A stretch of 5,932 nucleotides of DNA. Source: Burkholderiales bacterium RIFCSPHIGHO2_12_FULL_61_11 (GTDB lineage: Bacteria > Pseudomonadota > Gammaproteobacteria > Burkholderiales > Burkholderiaceae_C). Below are positions 5,288-5,932 of this stretch, piece after piece (position 1 is the first letter of the stretch; every line of letters begins with the position of its first letter). The DNA lies in the NCBI GenBank assembly GCA_001770785.1, contig MERZ01000331.1, positions 16,221 through 22,152 on the forward strand. Reading direction: 5' to 3'. The notes below the pieces were generated by a model. It was not told where the DNA came from. It saw nothing but the letters and a program-made list of their open reading frames with translations, and made no database searches. The position numbers and the translations under genes were made by a program.

Positions 5288-5932
5288 GCGACCTGGCTGC
5301 GTTGCGCACCATTGAGCGTCGCGCGCCTCTGGCCCACCCCCGCATCGCGGTGGTGCTGGGCTCCGGTTGGGGCGACCTGGCAGATCATGTGCAGGGCGCC
5401 GTTTGCATTTCCTATTCTGAGCTCGAAGGGTTTCCCAAGGCCACAGTCGCCGGACACAACGGCATGCTGTGGCTGGGCCACATTGGGGAGCAGCCAGTCG
5501 CGGTGATGAGTGGACGCCAGCACGGTTATGAAACCGGCGCGGTCGATGGCATGAAGACGCCGCTGCGCCTGCTAAAACGCCTGGGCTGCACCGTGCTGGT
5601 GCAAACCAATGCGGCTGGCAGCCTGCGGCCTGACATGCCTCCGCTAAGCCTGATGGTCCTGACCGACCACATCAATTTGGCGCAACACTCGCCCCTGGTG
5701 TGGGAAGGCGGATCGGAGCGCTTCGTCAACCTGGTGGACGCCTACGACCCGGCCCTGCGCGCGCAGGCCAGCCACATCGCTCTTCAGCGCGGCGTCAACC
5801 TGCATCAAGGTGTGTACGCCTGGGCGTTCGGCCCCCAGTTTGAAACGCCGGCAGAGATCCGCATGTTCAGGCTGATGGGTGCCGATGCGGTTGGCATGAG
5901 CACCGTGCCCGAAACCATTCTGGCGCGCCACG
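5284..5932 (+). CDS. purine nucleoside phosphorylase (trimeric PNP family), partial at the 3' end
   Basis: 216 residues are visible before the right edge; the family is usually about 270. The enzyme splits purine nucleosides with phosphate into free base and ribose-1-phosphate. Visible motifs are VVLGSGWGDLA at 23-33 (phosphate loop), EGFPKATVAGHNG at 48-60, SGRQHGYE at 76-83 with the phosphate-binding Arg78 and His80, TNAAGSL at 108-114, LTDHINL at 126-132, and FGPQFETPAEIR at 182-193, where Glu187 contacts the base. GADAVGMSTVPE at 199-210 carries Met205 and Ser206 of the ribose/phosphate site. The Asn/Asp that decides base specificity lies beyond the edge. The start ATG overlaps the cdd stop by ATGA. 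Together the two genes form a nucleoside-salvage unit. Whether to call it punA, xapA or deoD-like cannot be settled here. Confidence 0.95.
   Translation, partial: MSDLAALRTIERRAPLAHPRIAVVLGSGWGDLADHVQGAVCISYSELEGFPKATVAGHNGMLWLGHIGEQPVAVMSGRQHGYETGAVDGMKTPLRLLKRLGCTVLVQTNAAGSLRPDMPPLSLMVLTDHINLAQHSPLVWEGGSERFVNLVDAYDPALRAQASHIALQRGVNLHQGVYAWAFGPQFETPAEIRMFRLMGADAVGMSTVPETILARH

Overview
The window looks like chromosomal DNA of a GC-rich betaproteobacterium, most likely Burkholderiales/Comamonadaceae. This is judged from the style of the proteins: an 85-residue IF-1, a DUF502 protein, a small secreted protein ending in AQADRN, and a cytidine deaminase/purine nucleoside phosphorylase pair. No species can be named from this sequence alone.

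Left part (1-2635). A membrane-anchored L,D-transpeptidase-like protein runs off the left edge on the minus strand. Upstream of it, on the same strand, lies a small exported Ser/Thr/Ala-rich protein. About 470 bases of apparently non-coding DNA separate these from a plus-strand DUF502 membrane protein. Convergent to that gene is a minus-strand pair: a 79-residue conserved-type hypothetical protein followed by infA (translation initiation factor IF-1).

Middle part (2636-3900). This is mostly non-coding and visibly rearranged. It holds an isolated perfect hairpin, a promoter-like TTGACA box, and a truncated tRNA-Ser-like 5' half that directly abuts an intact tRNA-Ser(UGA). The tRNA is followed by a strong intrinsic terminator. 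Next comes a decayed remnant of an IS6-family insertion sequence, whose transposase reading frame is broken at least three times.

Right part (3892-5932). The IS remnant sits at the 3' end of a minus-strand isoaspartyl peptidase/L-asparaginase pseudogene, which carries several frameshifts and lacks its C-terminal third. A 277-base gap follows. Then comes a plus-strand nucleoside-salvage pair, cytidine deaminase (cdd) overlapping a purine nucleoside phosphorylase by ATGA. The second gene runs off the right edge.

The genes do not form one system. The clearest functional unit is cdd plus the phosphorylase: deamination of cytidine and phosphorolysis of purine nucleosides. The most unusual structure is the tRNA-Ser half joined to the complete tRNA-Ser, close to IS and gene debris. 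I see no convincing new multi-gene system here.
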